A DNA stretch of 34,671 nt. Source: Thermoleophilia bacterium. Lineage in GTDB: Bacteria > Actinomycetota > Thermoleophilia > Gaiellales > JAICJC01. Under the pieces are notes generated by a model. The model was not told the origin of the DNA. It did no database searches and was given only the letters and a program-made list of their open reading frames with translations. Shown here piece by piece: positions 1 to 8,214 of the stretch (position 1 is the stretch's first letter; each line of letters starts with the position of its first letter). The position numbers and the translations under genes were made by a program. The stretch is taken from the NCBI GenBank assembly GCA_025934255.1, contig JAICYJ010000028.1, forward strand, positions 1 to 34,671, in the 5' to 3' direction.

Positions 1-170
1 GCACCCTGCTCGACCGCTGGGCATACGCCGAGGTCTACCCGACCGAGCACGACCGAGCACGCGCCCTCCCACACGCGATCCACACCTACAATCACAACCG
101 ACCACACCGCGCCCTCGCCGGGCGGACGCCACTTCAGCGCGTCAACGACCTATCTGGGACAAACACCTAG
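1..170 (+). CDS. IS481-family transposase, C-terminal fragment (cut by window edge)
   Basis: The reading frame is open from base 3 to a TAG at 168-170 and encodes the last 55 residues of a DDE transposase. It shows the typical end of the integrase core: WAYAEVYPTEHDRARALP, then YNHNRPHRAL and the closing LQRVNDLSGTNT. The pattern WAYA-x-x-Y followed by a YN-x-x-RPH-x-AL tail is that of IS481-type enzymes. The N-terminal helix-turn-helix and most catalytic residues lie outside the window. The element's end probably lies within the last codons, because reading inward from about 165 gives TGTTTGTCCCAGATAG, and IS481-type ends begin with TGT; this is inference. The stop codon overlaps the TAG of the convergent cysteine desulfurase gene in the palindrome CTAG (167-170). 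Whether the element is intact cannot be seen. Confidence 0.85.
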   Translation, partial: TLLDRWAYAEVYPTEHDRARALPHAIHTYNHNRPHRALAGRTPLQRVNDLSGTNT

Positions 171-1282
171 ATCAGCGCGCCGGCGCGGAGCCGCTCGACG
201 CACTCGCCGACGGCGGCCGCGAACCCGTCCACCTCCGTCTCGGTGGTGTCGATGCCGATCGAGACGCGGATCACGCTGCGCGCCTGATCCGGCGTCATGC
301 CCTGCGCCAGCAGCACGTGGCTGGGCTCGCTCTCACCGCTCGCGCAGGCGCTGCCGGCGGCGACGGCGAAGCCCGCCTGGTCGAGCGACAGCACCAGCAG
401 GTCGGAGCGGATGCCTTCGGCCAGCAGCAGCGAGTGGCCGGGCAGGCGGTCGGCGTCCGCCGACACCGGGGTGAGGCCCCCGCCGACCCGCTGTTCGAGC
501 CGGTCGCGAAGCGCGCGGCGGCGGTCGCTGCGGCCCCGCACCGCCTCAAGCGCGGCCGCGAACCCGACCACGCCGGCCACGTTCTCGGTGCCGCTTCGCG
601 AGCCGCCCTCCTGGCCGCCGCCCCAGATCAGCGGACGCAGGCGCGCGGGGTCGCGCGCGATCAGCGCGCCCACGCCCTTCGGGCCGTGCATCTTGTGCGC
701 CGCCAACGCCATCGTCTCGGCGCCCGAGGCCGCGAAGTCAACCGGCAGCGACGCCGCCGCCTGCACCGCGTCGGTGTGCAGCGGCACGCCCCGCTCGGCG
801 CAGATCGCCGCGAGCTCGGCGACCGGCTGCACGACGCCGGTGACGTTGTTCGCCCACATCACCGCCGCCATCCGGTCACCCGGCCGCACCGCCCGGTGGA
901 ACGCGTCCAGGTCGATGACACCCGACGAATCGACCCCCACCCAGTCCACCTCGAAGCCCTGTCGCTCCAGCTCCCGGACAGGCTCCCTGACGGCGGGATG
1001 CTCGATCGCGCTCACGACGATCCGCCCCAGCGGGCGGCCGGTGAGGGCGAACACGGCCTGGTTGTCGGCCTCACTCCCACCGGACGTGAACACCACCTGC
1101 GCCGGCGCGGCGCCCAGCAGCGAGGCGATGCTGGCGCGGGCAGCCTGCAGCCCCTCCCGGGCCGCCCGGCCGGCCGCGTGCGGCTCGGAGGCGTTGCCGA
1201 ACCGCTCGGTCAGGTACGGCTCCATCGCGGCGCGCGCCTCATCGCAGAGCGGAGAGGTGGCCGCATGGTCGAGATAGATCAT
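167..1282 (-). CDS. Cysteine desulfurase (NifS/IscS-type, PLP-dependent)
   Basis: A 371-aa class V aminotransferase-fold enzyme that removes sulfur from cysteine, giving alanine and an enzyme-bound persulfide for Fe-S cluster or thio-cofactor assembly. Visible landmarks are the N-terminal YLDHAATSP, the PLP-phosphate/ring region HTDAVQ (about 169-174), the PLP lysine in AHKMHGPKG (K197), and the persulfide cysteine in GSACASGESEPSHVL (C313). The length is normal for the family. The ATG at 1282 is chosen over upstream in-frame starts because AAGGTG sits 6 nt ahead of it and family homology begins there; the 50 residues upstream are Arg-rich and unlike the family. The IS481 end abuts its 3' end, but the C-terminus looks complete. 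Which pathway it serves (Isc/Suf, tRNA thiolation) is not shown by its neighbours. Confidence 0.95.
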   Translation of the reverse strand: MIYLDHAATSPLCDEARAAMEPYLTERFGNASEPHAAGRAAREGLQAARASIASLLGAAPAQVVFTSGGSEADNQAVFALTGRPLGRIVVSAIEHPAVREPVRELERQGFEVDWVGVDSSGVIDLDAFHRAVRPGDRMAAVMWANNVTGVVQPVAELAAICAERGVPLHTDAVQAAASLPVDFAASGAETMALAAHKMHGPKGVGALIARDPARLRPLIWGGGQEGGSRSGTENVAGVVGFAAALEAVRGRSDRRRALRDRLEQRVGGGLTPVSADADRLPGHSLLLAEGIRSDLLVLSLDQAGFAVAAGSACASGESEPSHVLLAQGMTPDQARSVIRVSIGIDTTETEVDGFAAAVGECVERLRAGALI

Positions 1283-1491
1283 GTCGGGCACCTTATCGGG
1301 CGTGCCGACGCCTGAGGCTTCGCGGGCGGCCACTTTCTGGATGCTTCGACCGCTCCGACCTCTGCCCCTGCGCTTGAAGAGTCGCACGACGGTTATGGAA
1401 CTGAAGTGCGCGTGACGAAATGACGCCGGCACTCACACGGTAGCGAAGCTGGCAGAATCCGCAAATCGGGACGCGATGGCTGATCGGATGC

Positions 1492-1836
1492 GTGGCCGCG
1501 GTGGCGCTGCTGTCGGTGCTGCAGCTGGCGCCGGGCAACCGTCCGCCGCCGCCGCACCTGGCCGAGCTGGTGCCGTGGCGGCCGACGCTGGCGATGCGCT
1601 TCTCGGGTCAGATGGCCGCGATGAACGAGCCGCTGACCAGCGCCCGCGACTGGAACGGCTACGTCACCATGACGCTGGCCGGGGTCGGCGTCAGCGACCC
1701 GGCCCGGCTGCACGCGGTCACCCGACGCGCAGCCCGGCGGGTCGCGGAGCACTGCCGCTGCCGCGTGCGCGGCTACGAGGTGCGCGCCCGCATCCCCGGA
1801 CGGGGGCTGCTGGTGGTCGTGTCCAGCTCCGACTGA
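1492..1836 (+). CDS. Small membrane-anchored or secreted protein of unknown function
   Basis: An open frame of about 114 aa with GTG at 1492. It begins with a hydrophobic stretch (VAAVALLSVLQLAPG), then a Pro-rich linker, a middle part containing MRFSGQMAAMNEPL and WNGYVTMTLAGVGV, and a basic C-terminal half ending VRARIPGRGLLVVVSSSD. The frame stays open upstream to 1444 and would lengthen the hydrophobic segment (TRWLIGC), but has no ATG/GTG/TTG there, so the true start is uncertain. It stops 8 bp before the stop of the convergent MMPL gene, a spacing that suggests a genuine gene. I do not recognise the family. It could be a signal-anchored extracytoplasmic protein. Confidence 0.5.
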   Translation: MAAVALLSVLQLAPGNRPPPPHLAELVPWRPTLAMRFSGQMAAMNEPLTSARDWNGYVTMTLAGVGVSDPARLHAVTRRAARRVAEHCRCRVRGYEVRARIPGRGLLVVVSSSD

Positions 1837-1844
1837 CCGCCGGG

Positions 1845-4133
1845 CTATCCCGCCCCGACCTCGACCGGCTCCCGCTCGATGACCGGAACCTCGCGCTCGC
1901 CCGGCGACTCGATCGTGACGTTCGGAAGGATCCGGTCGAACCAGGCCGGCATCGCCCAGGAGCGCTCTCCCAGCACCGTCAGCAGCGCCGGCACCAGCGT
2001 CATCCGCATCAGCAGCGCGTCGGTGAGGATGGCGATGCCGAGCAGCAGGCCGAACTCCTTCGAGACCCTGTCGGGGCTGAGCAGGAACGAGAAGAACACG
2101 CTGGACATGATCAGCGCGGCGGCCACGATCACGCGGCCGACCCCGGAGATGCCGTCCTTGACGGCGGTGACCGTATCGCTGCCGTGCACGTGCTCCTCGC
2201 GGATCCGGCTCATCAGGAACACCTCGTAGTCCATCGACAGGCCGAACAGGATGGCGAACGCGATCGGCGGCACGAAGCTCTCGATCGGGCCGGTGCGGTC
2301 AAGCCCGATGATGCCCATGCCGTGGCCGAGCTGCACGACCAGCGTCAGCATGCCGAACCCGACCAGCGCGGACATCAGCGTCGTCAGCGCCGCCTTGATC
2401 GCGATCACCACCGATCGGAAGGCCATCGCCAGCACCAGGAAGGTGACGCCGATGATGTAGAGCAGGAACCAGGGCGTACGGCTGAGGATCTGGTTGCCGA
2501 TGTCGGTGAAGGCGGCGTTCTCGCCGGACACGTAGGCGCGCGCCTGCGATCCCGCCAGCGCTGCGGGGATGGTGGTGCCGCGGAAGGTCGAGACGATGTC
2601 GTCGGTCTTCGCGTCCTGCGGCTTGTACTTCGAGTAGGTGTTGATGATCGCGACCGACGCCTGCTCCGGCGTCTTCGCGTTGTAGATCGGCTTGTTGACC
2701 TGCGCGACGCCGGGCACCCTCGCCAACGCTGCTGCGATCTTCTCGGCAGACTGGTGGTCACCGCGCATGTCCACCACCACCGGGATCGGCGATGTGAAGC
2801 CGGGGCCGAAGCCCTCGGACAGCAGGTCGTAGGCCTTGCGCGTGGTCTGGTCCTTGGGCGCCGTGCCGGCGTCGGCCAGACCCAGGCGCACGGCCAGCAC
2901 CGGCGAGGCCAGCAGCACCAGCACCACGATCACGACCGGCAGCACGATCTTCGCGTTGCGTGACACGAACCGGCCCCAGGCTGCCACCCACGTGCGCGAC
3001 TGGCCCTCACGGGACTCGTCGATCGGCTTCATGCCGAGGCGCCCGCGGTCGATCTTGTGGCCGAGCAGCGACAGCACCGCCGGCAGCAGCGAGTTGGCGA
3101 GCAGCACCGCGGTCAGCACGCCCAGCGCGCTGCCGATGCCGAGCTTGGTGATGAAGTCGATGCCGATCACGGCCAGGCCGGTGATCGAGATGGCGACGGT
3201 CACGCCGGCGAAGATCACGGCCCGCGCGGCGGTGGCGCCTGCGGCGGCGGCCGCCTCGTGCGGCGGCAGCCCGTCGTGCAGCAGCTGCCTGAATCTGGTC
3301 ACGATGAACAGCGTGTAGTCGATCCCGACGCCGAGGCCGATCATCGGCACGAGGATCTCGGTGATGGTGTTGAAGTGCCAGACGGCGGCGGCCAGGTCCA
3401 GCAGCAGGAAGGCCGTGATCACGGCGGTGATGGCGAACAGCAGCGGGATCACCGTCGGCACCAACGCCCGGAACAGGACGATCAGGATGATGAACGCTGC
3501 GACCAGGCCGATGATGTCGCTCAGGCCCTGGGTGGGCGGAGCGCTCTCGGCGTCGCCGGTGAACTCGACCTGCAGCCCGGCCGGCGCGCCGATGTCACGC
3601 AGCTGGTTCTCGAGATCGACGACCCCCGAGCGCGGCAGCTCGAAGCCGGTCCGATCGAACTGCACGTCGAAGTACGCGATCCGCCCGTCCTTGGCCAGCT
3701 GGTGCGCGCCGGCCGACTCGAGCGGGCTGGTGATGGCGCTGACGTCGGACTTGACCGTGTCCAGCGAGGTCTGGGACTGCTTGCTGGCGGCCAGCATCTT
3801 CGCGATCGCTGCCTTGGCCTCGGCCGAGTCAAGGCTCTGGCCCTGCGGCGCCGCCACCACCACCCGCAGCGCCGACCCCTTCTGGCCGCCGAACTTGGCG
3901 TTGATCAGGTCGGTGGCCTTCTGGACGTCCGAACCGGGGATGTTGAAGTCGTTGACGAGCGTGCCGTGGAACGCGACGTTCAGCACGATCAGCGAGACGA
4001 AGATGACCAGCCAGCTGCCGATCACGCGCCACGGGTGCCGGGCACAGCGGCCGGCCCAGCGCGCGAGCGCGCCCGAGTAGGCGATCCGCTGCTCCTCGCT
4101 AATCCGTGTCCCGTTCGCTGACTCGTCTGTCAT
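1845..4133 (-). CDS. MMPL/RND-superfamily transporter
   Basis: A 762-aa inner-membrane transporter of the MmpL/RND type, probably exporting lipids or hydrophobic compounds with proton motive force. The topology is the usual duplicated one. A first TM helix (about 38-57) is followed by a large extracytoplasmic domain (about 60-200) and a bundle of helices from about 205. A central amphipathic linker leads to a second TM helix, a second outer domain (about 430-540) and a second helix bundle. The signature acidic motifs are present in both halves: GVGIDYTLF (268-276) and GLSMDYEVFLMSR in the C-terminal bundle, where the Asp-Tyr pair is the known proton-relay element of MmpL proteins. The ATG at 4133 is preceded by GGAGG with 7-8 nt spacing. 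It is monocistronic between aspS and the convergent small gene. The substrate cannot be read from sequence or context. Confidence 0.92.
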   Translation of the reverse strand: MTDESANGTRISEEQRIAYSGALARWAGRCARHPWRVIGSWLVIFVSLIVLNVAFHGTLVNDFNIPGSDVQKATDLINAKFGGQKGSALRVVVAAPQGQSLDSAEAKAAIAKMLAASKQSQTSLDTVKSDVSAITSPLESAGAHQLAKDGRIAYFDVQFDRTGFELPRSGVVDLENQLRDIGAPAGLQVEFTGDAESAPPTQGLSDIIGLVAAFIILIVLFRALVPTVIPLLFAITAVITAFLLLDLAAAVWHFNTITEILVPMIGLGVGIDYTLFIVTRFRQLLHDGLPPHEAAAAAGATAARAVIFAGVTVAISITGLAVIGIDFITKLGIGSALGVLTAVLLANSLLPAVLSLLGHKIDRGRLGMKPIDESREGQSRTWVAAWGRFVSRNAKIVLPVVIVVLVLLASPVLAVRLGLADAGTAPKDQTTRKAYDLLSEGFGPGFTSPIPVVVDMRGDHQSAEKIAAALARVPGVAQVNKPIYNAKTPEQASVAIINTYSKYKPQDAKTDDIVSTFRGTTIPAALAGSQARAYVSGENAAFTDIGNQILSRTPWFLLYIIGVTFLVLAMAFRSVVIAIKAALTTLMSALVGFGMLTLVVQLGHGMGIIGLDRTGPIESFVPPIAFAILFGLSMDYEVFLMSRIREEHVHGSDTVTAVKDGISGVGRVIVAAALIMSSVFFSFLLSPDRVSKEFGLLLGIAILTDALLMRMTLVPALLTVLGERSWAMPAWFDRILPNVTIESPGEREVPVIEREPVEVGAG

Positions 4134-4215
4134 CCGGCCGCCTCCATCAACATCGGTTGGTGTCGCACCGTAGCAGAGGTTCTGCGGCGTCCCTTCTCCA
4201 AATCTGCTCAGTCGT

Positions 4216-5976
4216 TCAGGCGGGAGGATTTGCCAGCCGCAGGCCCATTTCGGCCAGCGCGGCCGGGGTCGCGGGGCTGGGTGAACCGGTCAGCGGATCG
4301 ACCCCGCCCTGCGCCTTTGGGAACGCGATCACCTCGCGCAGCGAGTCGACCCCGGCCACCAGCATCGCCAGCCGGTCGAGTCCGAACGCGATGCCGCCGT
4401 GGGGCGGAGCGCCCATCGCCAGCGCCCGCAGCAGGAACGAGAAGTTCTGCTCGGCCCGCTCGGCCGAGATGCCCAGCAGCTCGAACACCTTGCTCTGCGT
4501 CTCGGGGCGGTGGTTGCGGATCGAGCCGCCACCGACCTCGTTGCCGTTCAGCACCAGGTCGTACTGGTGGGAGCGGGCCGCGGCGGGATCCTCCCAGAAC
4601 CGCTCCGAGCCCGGCGCCGGCGCCGAGAACGGGTTGTGGGAGGCCTTCCAGCGGCCCTCGTCGGGCAGCCACTCGAACATCGGGAAACCGGTCACCCACA
4701 CGAACTGCCAGCCGTCGGAGACCAGGCCCAGCCGTTCGCCCAGGTGCAGGCGCAGCGGCCCCAGCACCCGCACCGCGGCCTCCTCCGCGTCGGCCACCAG
4801 GAAGATGGTGTCGCCCTCGGCGGCGCCGCAGCGCTCGACGATCGCGGCCAGCTCGTCCGGCGAGAGGAACTTCGCGATCGGGGAGCGGATCTCGCCACCG
4901 GCCTGCAGCTGCAGCCAGGCGACGCCCTTGCCGCCCCAGCCCTTGGCGAACTCGACCAGATCGTCGAAGTCCCTGCGCGAGAACTCCATTGCGCCGGGCA
5001 CGGCCAGGCCCCGGACGACCCCACCGCCGTCGACCACGCCCCGGAACGTTTTGAACTCGGTGCCGGCCAGCAGGTCGGTCACGTCCGAGATCTCGGCCCC
5101 GAACCGGAGGTCGGGCTTGTCGGAGCCGTAGCGGAGGGTGGCCTCGTCCCAGGTCATGCGGCGGAACGGCGCGGCCACCTCCGCGCCCAGCAGCTCGCGC
5201 CAGACGCGCACGAACAGGGTCTCCATCAGGCCGAACAGCTCCTCCGGGTCGAGGAACGCCATCTCGATGTCGAGCTGCGTGAACTCCTGTGTGCGATCTG
5301 CGCGGGTGGCCTCGTCCCGGAAGCAGCGGGCGATCTGGTAGTAGCGCTCGTAGCCGGCGATGGCGTACAGCTGCTTGAACGTCTGCGGCGACTGCGGCAG
5401 CGCGTAGAACTGGCCGGGCCGGCTCGACGTCGGCACCAGGAACTCCTTGGCGCCCTCGGGCGTGGACTTGTAGAGGATCGGCGTCTCCAGCTCCCAGAAC
5501 TCGTTGTCCTCCATGTGCCGGCGGATGATCTGGGTGAGCCGGAAGCGCGTCCACAGGTTGTGGCGCATGGCGTCGCGGCGCAGGTCGAGGTAGCGATGGT
5601 GCAACCGCAGCGTCTCGTCCACGTTCTCCTCGTCGAGCTGGAATGGCAGCACCGACGCCGCCGAGAGCACCTCCAGCCGGTCGACCCGGATCTCGACCTC
5701 GCCGGTCGGCAGCTTCGGGTTGACGGTCTCGGCCGAGCGCGGGGTGACCACGCCTTCGGCCTGCACGACGTACTCGTTGCGGAGGTCGTGCGCGGCGGCA
5801 TGGGCCTGGCCCTGGTCGGGGTCGAGCACCAGCTGCACGATGCCGGCGCGGTCACGGAGGTCGACGAACACGAGGCCGCCATGGTCGCGGCGGCGGGCCA
5901 CCCAGCCGGCCACCGTCACCCGCGTGCCAGCGTCCGCAGCCCGCAGCTCGCCGCCCAGTCGCGTTCTAAAACCCAC
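4216..5976 (-). CDS. aspS: Aspartyl-tRNA synthetase
   Basis: A class II aminoacyl-tRNA synthetase of the bacterial type, about 586 aa. The N-terminal OB-fold anticodon-binding domain contains VTVAGWVARRRDHGGLVFVDLRDR. The class II core follows, with RFRLTQIIRRHMEDNEFWELETPIL (motif 1 region), RCFRDEATRADRTQEFTQLD (motif 2), a GAD-type insertion (about 280-410), and motif 3 GIAFGLDRLAMLVAG. The start is decided by the ribosome-binding site: AAGGAG lies only 2 nt before a TTG at 5982 but 7 nt before the GTG at 5976, so the GTG is preferred. The gene overlaps the end of hisS by 11 nt, so the two synthetases are co-transcribed and probably translationally coupled. Pairing of hisS with aspS is common in bacteria. 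Whether the enzyme also charges tRNA-Asn is not visible. Confidence 0.97.
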   Translation of the reverse strand: MGFRTRLGGELRAADAGTRVTVAGWVARRRDHGGLVFVDLRDRAGIVQLVLDPDQGQAHAAAHDLRNEYVVQAEGVVTPRSAETVNPKLPTGEVEIRVDRLEVLSAASVLPFQLDEENVDETLRLHHRYLDLRRDAMRHNLWTRFRLTQIIRRHMEDNEFWELETPILYKSTPEGAKEFLVPTSSRPGQFYALPQSPQTFKQLYAIAGYERYYQIARCFRDEATRADRTQEFTQLDIEMAFLDPEELFGLMETLFVRVWRELLGAEVAAPFRRMTWDEATLRYGSDKPDLRFGAEISDVTDLLAGTEFKTFRGVVDGGGVVRGLAVPGAMEFSRRDFDDLVEFAKGWGGKGVAWLQLQAGGEIRSPIAKFLSPDELAAIVERCGAAEGDTIFLVADAEEAAVRVLGPLRLHLGERLGLVSDGWQFVWVTGFPMFEWLPDEGRWKASHNPFSAPAPGSERFWEDPAAARSHQYDLVLNGNEVGGGSIRNHRPETQSKVFELLGISAERAEQNFSFLLRALAMGAPPHGGIAFGLDRLAMLVAGVDSLREVIAFPKAQGGVDPLTGSPSPATPAALAEMGLRLANPPA

Positions 5977-7210
5977 CCGCAAGCTCCTTCACCAGCTCGT
6001 CCAGCGCCACGCTTCGCTGCTCGCCCGAGGTCATATCACGCACCGTCGCCTGCTCGTGCTCCCACTCGTCGTCACCCACTATCACGACCCGCGCGTCGCC
6101 TCGCTTCGAGGCCAGCTCCAGCATCCGCTTCAGCCGGCGGGAGCCGTAGGCGGCGTCCGCCGTCACCCCGGCCGCCCGAGCCTCGTCCATCAGTGCGAAC
6201 ATACGCGGGCGCGCCTGCTCGGCGATCACCGCGAACAGCACGCTGCCTCCGGGCGCCGGAGGCTGGGGCCGCACCACCTCGAGCAGCCGCTCGAGCCCGG
6301 CGCCGAACCCGACGCCGGGCGTGGGCGGCCCGCCGATCTGCTCGGCCAGGCCGTCGTAGCGGCCTCCGCCCGAGATCGACGTGGCCAGGCCGGCCGCGCT
6401 CCACTCCCAGGCGGTGCGCGTGTAGTAGTCGAGGCCACGCACCAGCGTCGGCACCAGCTCGTAGTCCACCCCGCGCGCGTCAAGGTGGCGGCGCACTTCG
6501 GCGAAGTGGGCGGCGCAGTCATCGCAGAGGTGGTCGGTGATGCGCGGGGCGGCCGCCAGCACAGCCTGGCAGGAGGGGTTCTTGCAGTCCAGCACGCGCA
6601 GCGGGTTGGTCTTGCGCCGCTCCAGGCACTCGTCGTCGAGCTGGTCGATGTGAGCATCGATGAACTCCTCGAGCAGCGCCACGTAGGCGGGGCGGCAGGT
6701 GGCGTCGCCGATCGAGTTCAGCTCCAGGCGCAGCTCCGGCACGCCGCACAGCCGGTACCAGCGGTGCTGCAGCGCGATCACCTCCGCGTCGACCGCCGCG
6801 TCGGGGGAGCCGACCACCTCCACCCCGAACTGGTAGTGCTCGCGGGCGCGCCCGCGCTGGACGGCGTTGTAGCGGAAGTGGCTCTGGCAGTACCAGACCT
6901 TGACCGGCTGCGGCAGGCGCGACATGCCGTTGAGGTACGCGCGCATCACCGGCGCGGTGCTCTCCGGCCGCAGGGTCAGCGAGCGGCCGCTGCGGTCCTC
7001 GAACGTGTACATCTCCTTGCTGACGACGTCGGAGGTCTCGCCGGAAGAGCGGGCGAACAGCTCGGTGTCCTCGAACCCGGGCGTCACCACCTCGCCGTAG
7101 CCGGCCGGCTCGAACACGGAGCGGGCCAGGTCGATCACGTGGCGCCGAACGGCGGCGTCCTCACCGAACCAGTCGCGGGTGCCGCGCGGCGGCTGGAAGC
7201 GCTCGCTCAC
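5966..7210 (-). CDS. hisS: Histidyl-tRNA synthetase
   Basis: A 414-aa class II synthetase that charges tRNA-His. Visible signatures are PPRGTRDWFGEDA at the N-terminus, RPESTAPVMRAYL (motif 1/2 region), RAREHYQFGVEVVG (motif 2 loop), the histidine-specific LVRGLDYYTRTAWEW, and the motif 3 region GVGFGAGLERLL, followed by an alpha/beta anticodon-binding domain ending RSVALDELVKELAGGF. The GTG start at 7210 overlaps the stop of the upstream hydrolase gene as GTGA (7207-7210), a usual sign of translational coupling. The extended reading frame upstream of this GTG is the hydrolase gene in another frame and not part of HisS. The product is histidine-specific and the operon upstream degrades histidine, but housekeeping hisS-aspS pairs are common and the adjacency may be chance. 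Confidence 0.97.
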   Translation of the reverse strand: MSERFQPPRGTRDWFGEDAAVRRHVIDLARSVFEPAGYGEVVTPGFEDTELFARSSGETSDVVSKEMYTFEDRSGRSLTLRPESTAPVMRAYLNGMSRLPQPVKVWYCQSHFRYNAVQRGRAREHYQFGVEVVGSPDAAVDAEVIALQHRWYRLCGVPELRLELNSIGDATCRPAYVALLEEFIDAHIDQLDDECLERRKTNPLRVLDCKNPSCQAVLAAAPRITDHLCDDCAAHFAEVRRHLDARGVDYELVPTLVRGLDYYTRTAWEWSAAGLATSISGGGRYDGLAEQIGGPPTPGVGFGAGLERLLEVVRPQPPAPGGSVLFAVIAEQARPRMFALMDEARAAGVTADAAYGSRRLKRMLELASKRGDARVVIVGDDEWEHEQATVRDMTSGEQRSVALDELVKELAGGF

Positions 7211-7812
7211 CGCAGCGGCTCGAGGAACGGGTTCGACGCGAGCTCGCGCTCGAGGGTGGTTGCCGGGCCGTGTCCGGGCGCGACCACGGTCTCCGGCGGC
7301 AGCTCCCGCATCAGCAGCGCGATGCTCTCGATCAGCGTGTCGAGGTCGCCGCCGGCCAGGTCGGTGCGGCCGATCGAGCCGGCGAACAGCACGTCGCCGA
7401 CAAAGGCGACGCCGTCCGTTGCAAAGGCGACGGAACCTGCCGTGTGGCCGGGCACATCGAGCGTGCGGAAGTCGATGCCGGCGACGCTGACCGTGTCGCC
7501 GCCGCCCACCAGGTGCTCCGGATCGTACGGAGCCGGCTCGAAGCTGCGCAGGTCGTCGGCGTCGCCACGGGCCATCCACACCTCGACGCCGGTGGCAGCG
7601 GCCAGGTCGCGGACGGCTCCGATGTGGTCGAGGTGCCCATGCGTGATCAGGATCGCGACCGGCGTGAGGCCGCGCTCGGCCAGCACGCCGGTGATGCGGC
7701 CGGCCTCGTCCCCGGGGTCGATGACCACGGCATCCGTCGAGCCCCGGGCGGTCACCACGAAGCAGTTGGTTTGGTAGGCGCCGAGGGGGAGGCTGACGAC
7801 CTCGAGCGTCAC
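7207..7812 (-). CDS. Metallo-beta-lactamase-fold hydrolase (glyoxalase II-like)
   Basis: A 201-aa single-domain MBL-fold protein. The metal-binding motif THGHLDH (residues 57-63) is complete. The later ligands are also visible: the His in VPGHTAGSV, the Asp in FVGDVLFAGSIGRTDL, and the His in VAPGHGPATTLERELASNPF. The last pattern is typical of the YcbL/glyoxalase II-like subgroup often encoded beside hisS in bacteria. It probably binds two Zn or Fe ions and hydrolyses a thioester such as a glutathione- or other thiol-conjugate, but the substrate is unknown. It starts with GTG and is coupled at both ends by 4-nt GTGA overlaps (7809-7812 with the upstream membrane-protein gene, 7207-7210 with hisS). 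Confidence 0.92.
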   Translation of the reverse strand: MTLEVVSLPLGAYQTNCFVVTARGSTDAVVIDPGDEAGRITGVLAERGLTPVAILITHGHLDHIGAVRDLAAATGVEVWMARGDADDLRSFEPAPYDPEHLVGGGDTVSVAGIDFRTLDVPGHTAGSVAFATDGVAFVGDVLFAGSIGRTDLAGGDLDTLIESIALLMRELPPETVVAPGHGPATTLERELASNPFLEPLR

Positions 7813-8168
7813 CCCTGTTGCCGCTTCAACCAGCGGTTGTACATGAACGCGTCCATCAGGTAGCCGAACGGCACCAGGAACACGAAGAAGGATACGGCCT
7901 GCACCGCCGAGGCGGCGAGGGTGTTCTTGGTGCCTCCCAGCGGCACCACCTGGGTGACCAGGAACAGGCCACCGGCGAACAGCGCGCCTCGCTTGAGGGA
8001 GCGCATCCAGGTGGGCCGGGCCGGGACGCGGGCTCCGCGCGGGAGGCTCCGCTCCGGCTTGCGCTTGGGCGCATCGTCGCTGCCGGGCTGCGGCTCGTAC
8101 CCCTCGTAGAGCCGGCCACGACCCTGTGCTCGCTGGTACTTGCGTCGCTGCTGCTTCTTGGTCGCCAT
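7809..8168 (-). CDS. Small two-helix membrane protein, unknown function
   Basis: A 119-aa protein. The first 55 residues are basic and polar (MATKKQQRRKYQRAQGRGR at the start). Two hydrophobic helices follow, about 61-78 (GALFAGGLFLVTQVVPLG) and about 84-110 (ending FGYLMDAFMYNRWLKRQQG). The ATG at 8168 is preceded on the minus strand by CCCTCCCACC, with no good SD. The stop overlaps the GTG of the MBL-fold gene by 4 nt, so it belongs to the same transcript as hisS and aspS. The layout of a basic N-terminal tail plus two helices is seen in many actinobacterial proteins of unknown function encoded near hisS. I cannot name a function. Confidence 0.8.
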   Translation of the reverse strand: MATKKQQRRKYQRAQGRGRLYEGYEPQPGSDDAPKRKPERSLPRGARVPARPTWMRSLKRGALFAGGLFLVTQVVPLGGTKNTLAASAVQAVSFFVFLVPFGYLMDAFMYNRWLKRQQG

Positions 8169-8214
8169 GGTGGGAGGGTGAAGTCTAGAGGGTCGCGGGC
8201 GGTGGCCGGTGCCG

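Noticed and set aside
41..60. Tandem GACCGAGCAC duplication in the transposase gene as a frameshift
   Set aside because: The translated frame aligns with the usual IS481 C-terminal spacing without a gap, so the repeat is incidental.
1476..2963. Long open frame of about 495 codons on the plus strand across the MMPL gene
   Set aside because: It is antisense to a well-supported MMPL transporter, is rich in His, Arg, Gln and Asp with no hydrophobic core or motif, and is the expected shadow of a GC-rich gene.
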